Shown here piece after piece: positions 11,001-21,790 of a stretch of 64,000 nucleotides of DNA. The notes under the pieces are model-generated. The model saw nothing but the letters and a program-made list of their open reading frames with translations, searched no databases and had not been told where the DNA came from. The DNA lies in contig NC_073632.1 in assembly GCF_029407905.1 (NCBI RefSeq), positions 59,196,964 through 59,260,963 on the forward strand, written 5' to 3'. Positions within the stretch are counted from its first letter, which is position 1. Every line of letters starts with the position of its first letter. The position numbers and the translations under genes are program-made. The DNA is from Bubalus kerabau. Taxonomy: Eukaryota; Chordata; Mammalia; Artiodactyla; Bovidae.

Positions 11001-11639
11001 TTTTTCTGTTGCTTTTGAGGTTAGGTTCTTCAACCCTTAGGAACAAGATGGGACAAAATGAGTACAAAATTCAACTATAAAACCAGTCTGACAGAAAAAT
11101 AGCATAGGTTGATCTTTCTGGCTTTAAACATAAAACTTGGATCAAAGTTTGTAGTTGAAGAGAACACAAGAATAACTGATGACAAGCCCATTGGATATAC
11201 TACAGCTTAATTTTAGCAACACATTTGGAAATTCTTTAAATGTATCCTTCAGTCTAACCTAAATTAACTTGAACAGGCTCGAACATGGCATAAGGCTTTA
11301 CAAAGTCGATTTTTAAACAGTGGGGGCAAATTCTAACATATCCAAAAGTGAGGTGGCACACAGAGGGCAAAACTGGGTCTTCAGTGTGGCTTAATTGTGT
11401 TGCTAATTGATAAAGAGTGCGAAGTGACATCTGCAAAGACAGAAGGGTGACAAGTGCCAATACTAACCAAGTGTTTAAATAGAGAGGCCCAGAATAATCA
11501 GAAATATTAGCAAGAAGTTAATGGGCAACAGCTTGAAAGAGTACAAATACATTTGTGAGGGTCCTCTAACACTGCAGATGTTCAACCTGGGCAGACTTTG
11601 TCATGACCGGGAGCAGTCAAGGAGATAATAATAATGTCT
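11001..11639. other. Unique non-coding DNA
   Basis: Nothing recognisable beyond short A/T runs. It is part of the repeat-poor island of 10-15 kb. Confidence 0.45.
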
Positions 11640-11990
11640 GGTATTCATAAAGCATCTGTCTTTGGGGATTTCAAAGCGCTTTGGGTGTGTATTATCTTAT
11701 TCAGCCCTGCTCCCTTTTGTCTGGAGTGGCCCTCATAGTGGCCATGGGGGATGCGGCCAGCATGCCGGCTGGAGACTTTATCTTGTGTTTAATGACATTG
11801 AGGCAAAGTGTCTGGGGCAAAGGGCATTTCAGGGAACTGAGAGGCCCAGCAGTTTTGTACTGGGAAATCTCAGAAACTGGATGGTGGCCATTCACATCTT
11901 AGTTCTTTGCACATAATTTGGATAAGGGATGAGGAGGTGAGGGGAGTCGAGAAGCTGAGGAATATGTATTATCTTGATGAAACTGAAGTT
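11640..11990. repeat. MIR3/MIRc-like remnant
   Basis: 'TTTCAAAGCGCTTTGGG' followed by 'TATTATCTTATTCAGCCC' resembles the antisense MIR3 start, and 'GATGAAACTGAAGTTCAGAGA' near 11976 resembles the antisense MIR core. The middle does not align by eye, so the extent is uncertain. Several 63-84 codon frames overlap here without domains. Confidence 0.45.
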
Positions 11991-14204
11991 CAGAGAGATG
12001 GAACAGCCTTCAGGGCCCCACTGCAGGTTGGTACAAGGGAGTTAGTCTCTCTCATGAGTCAATTCTTGGCTTTCTGTTCACAAAATGATGTCTTTTAACA
12101 TTGAGATGGCAATCAAAGAGGGGGTCCTGGAATGGAACAGAGGAGACAGTCAACTCTGGCAGACTGTCCTGGAAAGCGGCAATATAATTGAGTCCTGCAT
12201 TACCAGGAAGATGGCGATAAGTTGAAATCAGAGCAGGACTAAAGGGACTGACTTGTGACTAAGTGAGCTGGTTGTGGGGGGACATACTAAGCCCACAGGC
12301 AGAGGAGGGATTATTGAGGATGGTGCATGAGTTAATCTGGGTGTAATGGGAGGGAATAAAGAACCCTTTCCAACAAAACAAATCTTCTGGGTGGTGGGGC
12401 TACTCGAAGTCCATATCCTATTTTTGATTGAAAATAGCATGTATAATAAGACCTAGTCTTGTTTTCTGATTGATGCAACCCACCCTGCAGTCTATGATCG
12501 TAATACAATCAACAAACACCTTGCAAAGGTTTGTGTCTGCTGCTCCTTACCACACAGCCTCCAACGATAACGAAGAAAGATCACACTCTACATGATCCTT
12601 GTGAAACACAGGCTCTAGCTGGTGGTTTTCACAGAAAGGATGAGAACAACGTCACAAAACCCATAATCATTGTTTGTCTAGCGTAGAGTCAAACCTTAGC
12701 CTCCTGATTTTGTATTTTCCCTGAAGCCCCCAGGGGAAGGATAACTGACACACAAAGAAGTAGAAACTCTGGTGATGCTGGAAAAAGTTGAGCAGTTTTG
12801 CTCTAAAATTATATAAAGTCTCTTGATTCAGGCAGAGCTGGTAAAAAAATTTCAGAAATAAACACTCTTATGATTCCTTTAGGAAATGATGTCTATAGAC
12901 AATATAAGTCACTTCCTATAAGATTCTGCAGTGGTCTGGCATACATCCTTCCTTTTTGTACTTGTAGGAAAAGCAACTGATTAGAGTAAGGGAAACAACC
13001 GTCAAACAGCCTGTTATACAGAGAATGCACAGAGACAATTAATGAAACGTGATCAGTCTGGACATTTTTCATATTGCAAGTGGAAACGTGCATAGGATCT
13101 TATTACCTAATAAACTCCTGAGTACACTGACAAATTCTGAACACACTGCTAACTATCCTGGTGCATACACATTTGTTTCTTTTTCAAATTTTTGTTAGAG
13201 ACATACAAAAAAGTGCCCCTAAACAATAAGGAGGGTTCCTCACAGGCCAAACCCCATGAATAATGTATTATAATGGTTCTCTTATGATGCAGTTTTTCAT
13301 CACTGACCTTGCAGATTTTATCCAAAGTATGCTTGACCCCCCAGGGTTATGCTAAAGAGTCTGTGCTCAATTTCTAAACATCAACAGGACTGCTCAGACA
13401 TGAAATCGCTATGTCCGAAGATTTAAAGCCAGTTCCTGGCTGTTTGAAAAGAATCCCCTTCTGTGTTGTGATTTTTAAATTTTTTTTGGTATTAGAGTCA
13501 TGATTTGATAAATTAAAAAAATGAGCAAGTCATAATGTGTAAGCCATTTCTTCAATTCTCTTGCTCCATCCTGCTCAAATGAGTTGGCAGTCTTTCTAGG
13601 CTGGTTCAGACTTCAACAATTACAGCCTTCCAAACTAATTAGGAGCACAACATTATTGGACTGTCAGAATTTGGCAGCGATGGATAAAAATAAGAGTTCA
13701 AAACTATCTGCTATGAAAATGACTGGAAGTTTTCAAGGAATTGCAATCGTAAACCATCAGCATGGCCTTGAGCAAGCAACCCCACTTTTGTTTCTGCACA
13801 TTTCTTCATTTTTCATGCTGGTTTGCTAGAAGAAGCTTTCTGTGCCAAGACAATGCCACCTGCACTTGGTATAATTTACACAATCAATGCATCAATGCCT
13901 TTAATATTTCCACTATAAAGCATCTTTAAAATCTGTGAAAGTTCTGAAGTTAAAACATTACTACAGTTGTCTCTATTCCATTGTGATACCAGATCCTTTT
14001 TTCCCTAAAGAACTGCTTTAATATAATTTCTGAAAGGACAGATTTACCCTGAATAAAAGCTTCCCAGGAACAGTTCATAGACTGATGAGAGTCCATACCC
14101 ACTCATTTATATTAATAATTCTGGAGTAAATTTTAATCAGGAACTGACAAACACAGCCAAATAGAAATAAAATATTAGGTAAAGTGTTGTGTTTATGAAG
14201 AAAG
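11991..14204. other. Repeat-poor unique DNA
   Basis: About 2.2 kb without ruminant SINEs or BovB. No exon-like frame is supported; the best frames are 66-81 codons. The minus-strand frame starting at 14626 reaches into the end of this stretch (see the findings). The absence of young insertions over the whole 10.0-14.9 kb interval is notable next to the flanks. Confidence 0.45.
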
Positions 14205-14290
14205 TGAGGGCTTAAAAAGTTGAGTGATTGTCTCCAAGTTTCCATAACTGCAAGTAATAAAACCTGGCAGAGAAGATGACTTTTTTCATC
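14205..14290 (-). repeat. MIR SINE fragment (antisense)
   Basis: 'AAAAGTTGAGTGATTGTCTC' and 'AACTGCAAGTAATAAAACCTG' follow the antisense MIR core order. Short and diverged. Confidence 0.45.
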
Positions 14291-14694
14291 TAGCTTGTCA
14301 TCCACACAAAAATAAGGACACCAAGGTCTTTTACTACACAAAACCGAAACCCTGAACCTGCCTATAAGTGTGGGAATGATCATGAACAGATTTATTTTAG
14401 TTCTTGTAGCACAACATTTAATTACTGAACAACTGGAAACACCATTGCCTGATTTGTAACGCGATCTTGACATGCCCACAGGATGGAGGTAGATTGAGGC
14501 CACGATGCATCTACACTCGTGCAGGTACATATTTTCTCTAGTACATGTTTTCACTCTCCTGGGTACTAATTGAAACTGTAAAAGTGAACACAACAGTGGT
14601 GTAGGAAACATGCAGTCATGACACATTTGGGGATTTAGTCCTTTAACAAAAACATTCTGTAGTTAATATGGAAACAAACATACAAAAAACCTAA
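14291..14694. other. Unique DNA with a domain-less open frame
   Basis: This stretch is covered mostly by a minus-strand frame of 183 codons (14075-14626), the longest in the window outside BovB. It is rich in Leu, Cys and Ile, has no recognised domain, and overlaps a MIR fragment. It is not called as a gene. Confidence 0.4.
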
Positions 14695-14745
14695 GCACAA
14701 AACTTAGCACACAGAGATGCTTGATAAACATTTGTTGATGGGTAG
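14695..14745 (+). repeat. L2/MIR tail fragment
   Basis: 'ACTTAGCACACAGAGATGC' with 'ATAAACATTTGTTGATG' matches the shared sense tail of L2 and MIR. Confidence 0.55.
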
Positions 14746-14986
14746 AATTTTAGTCAAGTCGAAGCACTATACAGTTCTCATACACAGTTGGAAAATATTG
14801 CTATACATTTCTTTCTCTCTTTCTCTTCTGATTATAACAGCACATAATCTAATCACTTGACTGCCAGGACTCCGGGTGAACTTTGCAGTTCTGGGAATAG
14901 ATCTCCATTGACCGGCCTACATGGGAGTTAAGCTTGTCTTAATTCCAATAACAATGTTTGTATTTAGACAAGAGTGATCTTGTATA

Positions 14987-15106
14987 CTTGGAGAAGGAAA
15001 TGGCAACCCACTCCAGTATTCTTGCCTGGAGAATCCCAGGGACCGAGAGCTGTTTATGTGTTCACATAGAGTCGGGCATGACTGAAGTGACTTAGCAGCA
15101 GCAGCA
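14987..15106 (+). mobile_element. 5'-truncated Bov-A/Bov-tA SINE
   Basis: Starts at CTTGGAGAAGGAAATGGC and runs to GACTTAGCAGCAGCAGCA. The tRNA-like head is absent. A perfect 11-bp duplication, GATCTTGTATA at 14976-14986 and 15107-15117, marks a genuine truncated insertion and not later erosion. Confidence 0.93.
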
Positions 15107-15117
15107 GATCTTGTATA

Positions 15118-15258
15118 AGGGCTTCCTTGGTGGCTCAGACAGAAAAGAATCCACCTGCATTGCAAGAGACCTGGGTTTGATCCTTGGGTCAGGAAGATCC
15201 CCTGGAGAAGGAAATGGCAACCCACTCCAGTATTCTTGCCTGGGGAATTCCATGCAAA
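15118..15258 (+). mobile_element. Bov-tA SINE, head only
   Basis: Full tRNA-Glu-like head (GGCTTCCTTGGTGGCTCAG, box-B-like GGGTTTGATCC) and the start of the body as far as TGCCTGGGGAATTCCATGC. The 3' half of the Bov-A body is missing. It lies directly after the duplication of the previous SINE. Confidence 0.9.
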
Positions 15259-15260
15259 AG

Positions 15261-15769
15261 AATGTAAATGTTCTTTCTTCCCTTTTGCCCTCCCTTACTT
15301 CATCCAGTCTTCCCTATCTTTCACAGTTTAATGCCTCAAAATAGCCAAGTACACTTTTACCTCTAGCTACTTTTACATCTTTATGTATTTTTTCAAAACC
15401 TTGCAATTTTACTTTATTTCTATCCCTCCTCCAACCCAGCCAAGGCCTCGGCCTATATGTCTACCCTAAATCCCATCACATCATACCCCACCTAATTGTC
15501 CTTTGACCCCCTGGCTAGTTTCTTTAGAATGCTCCTCCGCAAAACCAAGGTTTCCTCTTTAACTCTCTTTTCTTCTCATTACTCCCTGTGTGCTGAGATC
15601 AACCTTTATTGTTGGTTGAGATCTTTGCTCCAAATTGCATATCTATGTGCTTAACACGTTGCTGGGCATCACCACTGAATTATCCAGCTCAACGTATTTC
15701 TATCCTCACCCTTCACCTCTATAACTCCTCTCTCCACCTTGTCTTTTATTCTCATCACAGTTAATGATT
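15261..15769. other. Pyrimidine-rich DNA, possible old LINE
   Basis: C/T-rich text without genes. It may be the upstream part of the L2-type element that follows, but no firm alignment can be made by eye. Confidence 0.35.
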
Positions 15770-16127
15770 CTGTCATCCAGTTGATCATCAAGGAGAGAAA
15801 TGTGAGTTCTCTTACTCCCTCTTTCCTCTCACTTTTTTAATTCAAATGGTTAAGTTATACCAATGCACCTTGAAAACTTCATTCAAATCTGTCTCTCCCT
15901 TGTTGGTGACACTCTCTACATCCTTGTTATCTCTGTATAGACTAACGACACGTTTTCTCCTCTGGGATTCCTTTGGCAGCAACTATTCCCTTCTCATCAG
16001 TCTCCACCTTGTTGCTAGTTTCTAAAATACAAACTTGATCAAATTAATTTCCCCTTTAGAATTCTGCAGTGGCTTTCCATCGTCTTCAGGGTAAATTCTT
16101 GTATTATTTATGTAGCTTATAAATAAG
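15770..16127 (+). repeat. L2-type ancient LINE, left part (split by BovB)
   Basis: 'TTGATCAAATTAATTTCCCC' and 'TCTGCAGTGGCTTTCCATC' followed by 'TTCAGGGTAAATTC' match, in order, the L2-type 3' text. The expected next segment ('gacccctgtgatctagcc'-like) appears only after the BovB, at 18029. BovB therefore inserted into this older element. Confidence 0.55.
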
Positions 16128-18028
16128 AAAAAGAAATGCAAAAAAGCAAGGAGACCTTACAAATAGCTGAGAAAAGAAGAAAAGTGAAAAGCAAAGGAGA
16201 AAAGGAAAGATATACCCATTTCAGTGCAGAGTTCCAGAGAATATCAAGAAGAGATAAGAAAGCCTTCTTCTGTGATCAGTGCAAAGAAATAGAGGATAAT
16301 GATAGAATGGGAAAGACTAGAGATCTCTTCAAGAAAATTAGAGATACCAAGGGAACATTTCATGCAAAGATGGGTACAATAAAGAACAGAAATGGTATGA
16401 ACCTAACAGAAGCAGAAGATATTAAGAAGAGATGGCAAGAATATACAGAACTATACAAAAAAGATCTTCATGACCCAGATAGTCACTATGGTGTGATCAC
16501 TCACCTAGAGTCAGACATCCTGGAATGTGAAGTCAAGTGTGCTTTAGGAAGCATCACTACAAGCAAAGCTAGCAGAGGTGATGGAATTACAGTTGAGCTA
16601 TTTCAAATCCTAAAAGATGATGCTGTGAAAGTGCTGCACTCAATATGCCAGCAAATTTGGAAAACTCAGCGGTGGCCATAGGACTGGAAAAGGTCAGTTT
16701 TCATTCCAATCCCAAAGAAAGGCAATGCCAAAGAATGCTCAAACTACTACACAATTGCACTCATCTCACACACTAGTAAAGTAATGCTCAAAATTCTCTA
16801 AGCCAGGCTTCAACAGTATGTGAACCATGAAGTTTCAGATGTTCAAGCTGGATTTAGAAAAGGCAAAGGAACCAGAGATCAAATTGCCAACATCTGCTGG
16901 ATCATCAAAAAAGCAAGAGAGTTCCAGAAAAACATCTATTTCTGCTTTATTGACTATGCCAAAGCCTTTGACTGTGTGGATCACAATAAACTGTGGAAAA
17001 TTCTGAGAGAGATGGGCATACCAGACCACCTGACCTGCCTCTTGAGAAATTTGTATGCAGGTCAGGAAGCAACAGTTAGAACTGGACATGGAACAACAGA
17101 CTGGTTCAAAATAGGGAAAGGAGTACGTCAAGGCTGTATATTGTCACCCTGCTTATTTAACTTATATGTGGAGTACATCATGAGAAATGCTGGGCTGGAT
17201 GAAGCACAAGCTGGAACCAAGATTACTGGGAGAAATACCAATAATCTCGGATATGCAGATGACACCACACTTACGGCAGAAAGTGGAGAAGAACTAAAGA
17301 GCCTCTTGATAAAAGTGAAAGAGGAGAGTAAAAATGTTGGCTTAAAGCTCAACATTCAGAAAACTAAGATCATGGCCTCTGGCCCCATCACTTCATGGCA
17401 AATAGATGGGGAAACAATGAAAACAGTTACAAACTTTATTTTCCTGGGCTCCAAAATCACTGCAGATGGTGATTTCAGCCATGAAATTAAAAGATGCTTA
17501 CTCCTTGGAAGAAAAGTTATGACCAACCTAGATAGCATATTACAAAGCAGAGATATTACTTTGCCAAAAAATGTCTGTCTAGTTAAAGCTATGGTTTTTC
17601 CAGTTGTAATGCATGGATGTGAGAGTTGGACTATAAAGAAAGCTGAACACCAAAGAACTGATGCTTTTGAACTGTGGTGTTGGAGAAGACTCTTGAGAGT
17701 CCCTTGGAGAGTGAGGAAATCCAACCAGTCCATCCTAAAGGAAATCAGTCCTGAATATTCGTTGGAAGGACTCATGCTGAAGATGAAACTCCAATACTTT
17801 GGCCACCTGATGTGAAGAACTGACTCATTTAAAAACACCCTGGTGCTGGGAAAGATTGAGGCAGGAGGAGAAGGGAATGACAGAAGATGCTATGGTTGGA
17901 TGCCATCACTGACTCAATAGACATGAGTCTGAGTAAACTCTGGGAGTTGGTGATGGACAGGATGGTGTGGGGTGCTGCAGTCCATGGGATCTCAAAAAGT
18001 TGGACACACCTGAGTGACTGAACTGAAC
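16128..18028 (+). mobile_element. BovB (RTE-clade) LINE, 5' truncated, 1.9 kb
   Basis: The most complete BovB here. It encodes the C-terminal two thirds of the family polyprotein: linker, reverse transcriptase and the Arg-rich 3' domain. The N-terminal AP-like endonuclease of full-length copies (about 3.2 kb) is missing. One frame carries open segments at 16136-16681 and 16820-17815. Reverse transcriptase block A (FIDYAKAFD) is at 16946-16972, the block with RQGCILSP starts at 17120, and the catalytic YADD is at 17252-17263 (residues 145-148 of the second segment). Stops at 16679 (TAG), 16799 (TAA) and 17813 (TGA) kill the frame; the last replaces a CGA seen in other copies. The 3' end is a short ACTGAACTGAAC tail. 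No target-site duplication is clear. It is inactive, but the domain assignment is secure. Confidence 0.96.
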
Positions 18029-18227
18029 TATGAGACCCTCTGTGATCTAGCCACTAGTTGGCTCTATGCTTTCACATTCTAACATGCTTTTGTACACCTG
18101 CTCATTTTTTATATGTCTAATACGCAGCTCAGACTTCACATACTCTAAACAAACTCCTGATGGTCTTCTTAAATCCCAGCTCTCTCATGGTCTTGCTCAT
18201 ATCAAGACATGACAAGTTCTAATTTCT
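18029..18227 (+). repeat. L2-type ancient LINE, right part
   Basis: 'GAGACCCTCTGTGATCTAGCC' continues the element broken at 16127. The reading order across the BovB agrees with a single ancestral L2-type copy. Confidence 0.5.
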
Positions 18228-18910
18228 GATTATTCAAGCCAAAAAAGCCCCCAAATACTATTCAAGTCATTCTTGATGCCTCTCCTTCTCTCCTACGTCA
18301 TATGAAAGTCACAAGTAAGTTTTGTCAATCCTGCCTTCAAAATATATCTAAAATCTGAATTAGAAGCATGGTCTAAGTTACCATCATTTTTGATAGTTTG
18401 CTATAACTTCCTAACTGATCTTCCTGACACATCCTTGTCACCTTTCAGTCTATTATCATCAAAGCAGTCATTGTGATCTATTAAAGCACATGTCAGATCA
18501 TTTCACTCTTCTCTTCAGAAGTCTCCACTGGCTTCCCATCTCACTCTGTGAAAGTCAGGACTTTCTTCAGTTGCTTTCTCCCACCATGGGTTGTTCATTT
18601 TCTTAATTCCCATTGAGAAGTGTATATACATTGGTCTTTGCGTTTAGAATCCTCTGCTACTTTCTATATCTTAAATTTTTCAGGACTCAACTCATTTATC
18701 AATTCTTTGTGTAATAGTTTTCTTTGCACACTGTTACACATAATGGCTTTTATTATTTAATCTTTAATGTGCTTATCTGCAACCAAACTGTACAGTATTT
18801 AAAGTAAAGGAGTATAGCGTACATTTCCTTTGTATCTTTTTCAGCATAGTCCACAGTATAAGATCCAGAAATATTTGCTCACATTTTTAGTGTATTAACA
18901 TTACAAAATA
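18228..18910 (+). repeat. L2-type ancient LINE, second copy
   Basis: Repeats the same internal order as 15770-16127: 'ATCCTGCCTTCAAAATAT', 'TTCCTAACTGATCTTCCTG', 'CACTGGCTTCCCATCTCACTC', then a tail near 18840-18890 with 'CATAGTCCACAGTATAAG'. It is a separate, older copy and not a tandem duplication. Confidence 0.55.
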
Positions 18911-18936
18911 ATTGGTGCTAAACCACAGGATTCTAA

Positions 18937-18962
18937 ATATATATATATATATATTTTTTTTT
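18937..18962. repeat. (AT)n run followed by a T tract
   Basis: Nine AT units, then eight Ts. Confidence 0.9.
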
Positions 18963-19383
18963 AATTTGGTAGAAGCTTTAATTTGGGGGGGTGGGGGTCC
19001 AAGCCTTCTGGATCTTGTTAATCTATGAATGAGCAATAGTTTGATGTGTATCTTATTAACAACAGCAGCAAAGCTGACCTCAAGGAACCAAGTGTTAAAT
19101 CTGTCTCTTCTGTCAATATTGGTGTCAGAATCCTGAAAACTATTTCTGATCTGTAGCCATATAAATTATATACCTCCCCAAGGTCAGATGTATATGCTAC
19201 TCAGAATTGGACTAGCTCTTGGAGAGCTTTCTTTTGGTTCTTAACCTTTTGGATGTCACAGGCTGCTAGAGTTTTTGATGAAAGCTGTGACTCTGCTCCT
19301 CCCCGAATGACCATACACATTGTCACTTAATGCTTCCATAACTAAAGGACTCAGGTTATTAAAGCTGATCCATGCAATGTCTT
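18963..19383. other. Unique non-coding DNA
   Basis: A G-rich patch at about 18985-18997 (G7, T, G5) is the only unusual point. No gene or repeat is recognised. Confidence 0.4.
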
Positions 19384-19508
19384 AGAGAAGGGAACGGCAA
19401 CCCACTCCAATATTCTTTCCTGGAGAATCCCATGGACAGAGGAGCCTGGCAGGCTATGGTCCATAGGGTCACAAAGAGTCAGACATGACTGAAGCAGCTT
19501 AGCATGCA
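19384..19508 (+). mobile_element. 5'-truncated Bov-tA SINE
   Basis: Bov-A body from GAGAAGGGAACGGCAACCC to GACTGAAGCAGCTTAGCATG. No tRNA-like head. Confidence 0.9.
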
Positions 19509-19626
19509 TGGGATGTCTAGGACTTCATAGATCCCAGGTTAAGTATCACAGCTCAAGCACTACAATTATATATTTTTTTCTACTACCCTAAATGTCTGAA
19601 TGATTTTAGGTAAAGCATGTACAAGG

Positions 19627-19914
19627 TATGCTGCTACTGCTAAGTCACGTCAGTCGTGTCTGACTCTGTGTGACCCCATAGACGGCAGCCCACCAGGCTC
19701 CCCTGTCCCTGGGACTCTCTAGGCAAGAATACTGGAGTGGGCTGCCACCTCCTTCTCCAATGCATGAAAGTGAAAAGTGAAAGTGAAGTCGCTCAGTCGT
19801 GTCCGACTCCTAGCGACCCCATGGACTGCAGCCCACCAGGCCCCTCCATCCAAACTCCCTCTTGCCGGGAGTTTCCAGGCAAGAGTACTGGAGTGGGTGG
19901 CCAGTGCCCTCTCC
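19627..19914 (-). mobile_element. BOV-A2 SINE
   Basis: Two Bov-A units in antisense. The first starts at CTGCTACTGCTAAGTC and the second at about 19790 (GTCGCTCAGTCGTGTCCGAC). They are joined by the GAAAGTGAAAAGTGAAAGTG linker typical of BOV-A2. The element is nearly full length and abuts the left end of a Tigger1 element. Confidence 0.95.
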
Positions 19915-19948
19915 GTATACCTTGTTTTTTTTAATTCACCCTTATCAA
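19915..19948 (+). mobile_element. Tigger1 DNA transposon, left end fragment
   Basis: 'TATACCTTGTTTTTTTTAAT' corresponds to the terminal inverted repeat of Tigger1, missing its first bases beside the BOV-A2. The element resumes at 20172. Confidence 0.55.
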
Positions 19949-20171
19949 ATCAGATCAGATCAGTTGCTCAGTCTTGTTTGACTCTTTGCGACCCCATGAA
20001 TCACAGCACGCCAGGCCTCCCTGTCCATCACCAACTCCCGGAGTTCACTGAGACTCACGTCCATCGAGTCAGTGATGCCATCCAGCCATCTCATCCTCTG
20101 TCGTCCCCTTCTCCTCCTGCCCCCAATCCCTCCCAGCATCAGAGTCTTTTCCAATGAGTCAACTCTTTGCA
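19949..20171 (-). mobile_element. BovB 3'-end fragment
   Basis: Begins on the plus strand with the antisense pentamer tail (ATCAGATCAGATCAG), then TTGCTCAGTCTTGTTTGACT, and runs to the antisense of the 'GRRRRG' coding region and AACTCTTTGCATG. It is a 223-bp, 5'-truncated insertion sitting inside the Tigger1. A 99-codon minus-strand frame here (19960-20259) is the BovB C-terminus running on into Tigger DNA. Confidence 0.93.
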
Positions 20172-20543
20172 TGTTGCATTTTTCTTTTTTTTTACACATT
20201 GAAGGTTTGTGGGAACTCTCTCTCAAGCAAGTCTGCTGGTACCATATTCCCAGTAGCATTTGTCACTTCCTGTCTCTGTGTCACATTTTGATAATTGCAG
20301 TATTTCAAACTGTTTCATTATTATGTTGCCATGGTAATCTGTGATCAGCAATTATTTTTAAATTAAGGTAAGTATATTTTCCAGGTATAATGTTATTGCA
20401 AACTTTATATGCTACTGTATAGTGTAAACATACTTTTTTCGTGCCCTGGGAAACCAAAAATTTCATTTGATTCCCTTTATTGCAGTATTTGCCTTATTGT
20501 GGTGGTCTGAAATCAAACCCAAAATATCTCTGAGGTTTGCCTG
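20172..20543 (+). mobile_element. Tigger1 DNA transposon, internally deleted copy
   Basis: 'ACATTGAAGGTTTGTGGGAA' and 'CTGTGTCACATTTTGATAAT' match the left non-coding end of Tigger1. 'GTATAGTGTAAACATACTTT' and the final 'CTCTGAGGTTTGCCTG' match the right terminal inverted repeat. The transposase gene between them is absent, so this is a non-autonomous deletion derivative (TcMar-Tigger superfamily). Confidence 0.8.
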
Positions 20544-20564
20544 ACCATATTTATACCTCAATTT

Positions 20565-20785
20565 AGGCTTCTCAGGTGGCTCAGTTGATAAATAACCTGC
20601 CTTCCAATGCAGGTGACACAAGAGACATGGGTTCAAGCCCTGGGTTAGGAAGATCTCCTGGAGGAGGGCATGGCAATCCACTCCAGTATTCTTGCTGGAG
20701 AATCGCATGGACAGAGGAGGCTGGCAGGCTACAAGCATAGGGTCGCAAAGAGTCAGACATGACTGAAGAGACTTAACACGCATGT
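20565..20785 (+). mobile_element. Bov-tA SINE
   Basis: Head GGCTTCTCAGGTGGCTCAGT, box-B-like GGTTCAAGCCC, body GGCAGGCTACAAGCATAGGG and GACATGACTGAAGAGACTTA. It carries the 'ACACAAGAGACATGG' insertion of one Bov-tA subtype. Confidence 0.94.
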
Positions 20786-21597
20786 GAAACTTTACAAAGC
20801 AGTAACTCACCTTGCTAAACAGTCATGGGAAATTGAGCCCTGGACCTTATTAATACAATATGGATACTGGATTAATATCCTTTGGATATGGATAGATGCA
20901 ATATGGAATATCACCAAAAGGGAGAATTAACTTATCTCCATAAATGCTTCACTTGAAAGTAAATAACTCTAGTTCTCTGAGCCAGCCAGTCCTTGTTCTA
21001 CTTTTCTTAATCTGTAAAACAGCTCTTAACATCAATCTCTCTTTATCCTATGATTAATTAAGCAATCATCTCTTTTAAAGATTTATTTCTTTTGTTGTGA
21101 AAACTGATGGCATGTTTTTAATGAAATTGTAAAATCTGATCAATGTTCTACAATTCCACAGAAAAAGAATACAGCATGGTGCGCAGAGCAATGACTTTTT
21201 GAAATCAATCCATATTTTATTTTTTACATATTCATTTCTCTCCAACCATAAAAAAATTAAAAACAAAAAGATCTCAAGGCAGTAACAAACAGCAGTCTCT
21301 TAAAGATAGTCCTTTAGGTGTCCTGGCACATGAGAGGGCTCAGTGGGGGTAATGTGGCCCCAGGAAGGGCAACCGGCTTAGCTTTTTCTCCCTAGAGAGT
21401 GGCTTCTCATTGTATAGCTTTACTGAATCCAGCAATATATGACATGCTCATCACACCTAGTACATCCCCAGGCTGGTTCCACAGTCTCTGGATTGTCATA
21501 TCACCTGTGTCTCCTGTGAACCTTGCATACGCAAATCCATCATGTTATAGTGCCGTCTCATCTTCATCCCAGTCTTCTTTCTCCTCCTCATCATCCC
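20786..21597. other. Unique non-coding DNA
   Basis: No gene or recognised repeat. The T/A-rich centre (21060-21280) contains short homopolymers only. Confidence 0.45.
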
Positions 21598-21790
21598 TAC
21601 AATTTACTGAGTTCTTAATAGGAAACTGGCACTGTGCTATTTTTCTACATCATTAGATTATCAGCACAACCTAGCAAAATAGTTATTAATCAAATGTCAC
21701 ATTTGTGGAAACTGGGGCTCAGAGGAGTTAAATAATTTTTCCTTGGTTTTCAGTAAAGGGTGGCAAATAAACTGGTGAGAAGTTAAAGGG
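21598..21790 (-). repeat. MIR SINE (antisense)
   Basis: 'TTTACTGAGTTC', 'CTGGCACTGTGCTATTTTTC', 'TACATCATTAGATTATC' and 'GGAAACTGGGGCTCAGAGGAG' follow the antisense MIR consensus in order over about 190 bp. Confidence 0.85.

Noticed and set aside
16820..17815. 331-codon open frame as a cellular gene
   Set aside because: It contains reverse transcriptase blocks including YADD and is flanked in frame by stops. It is a BovB fragment.
18980..19000. G7-T-G5 patch as a G-quadruplex
   Set aside because: Too few separate G runs.
19915..19948. Inverted relation between CAAGGTAT before the BOV-A2 and ATACCTTG after it as a transposon end pair
   Set aside because: The right-hand piece is explained as the Tigger1 terminus, and an 8-bp match on the left is weak.
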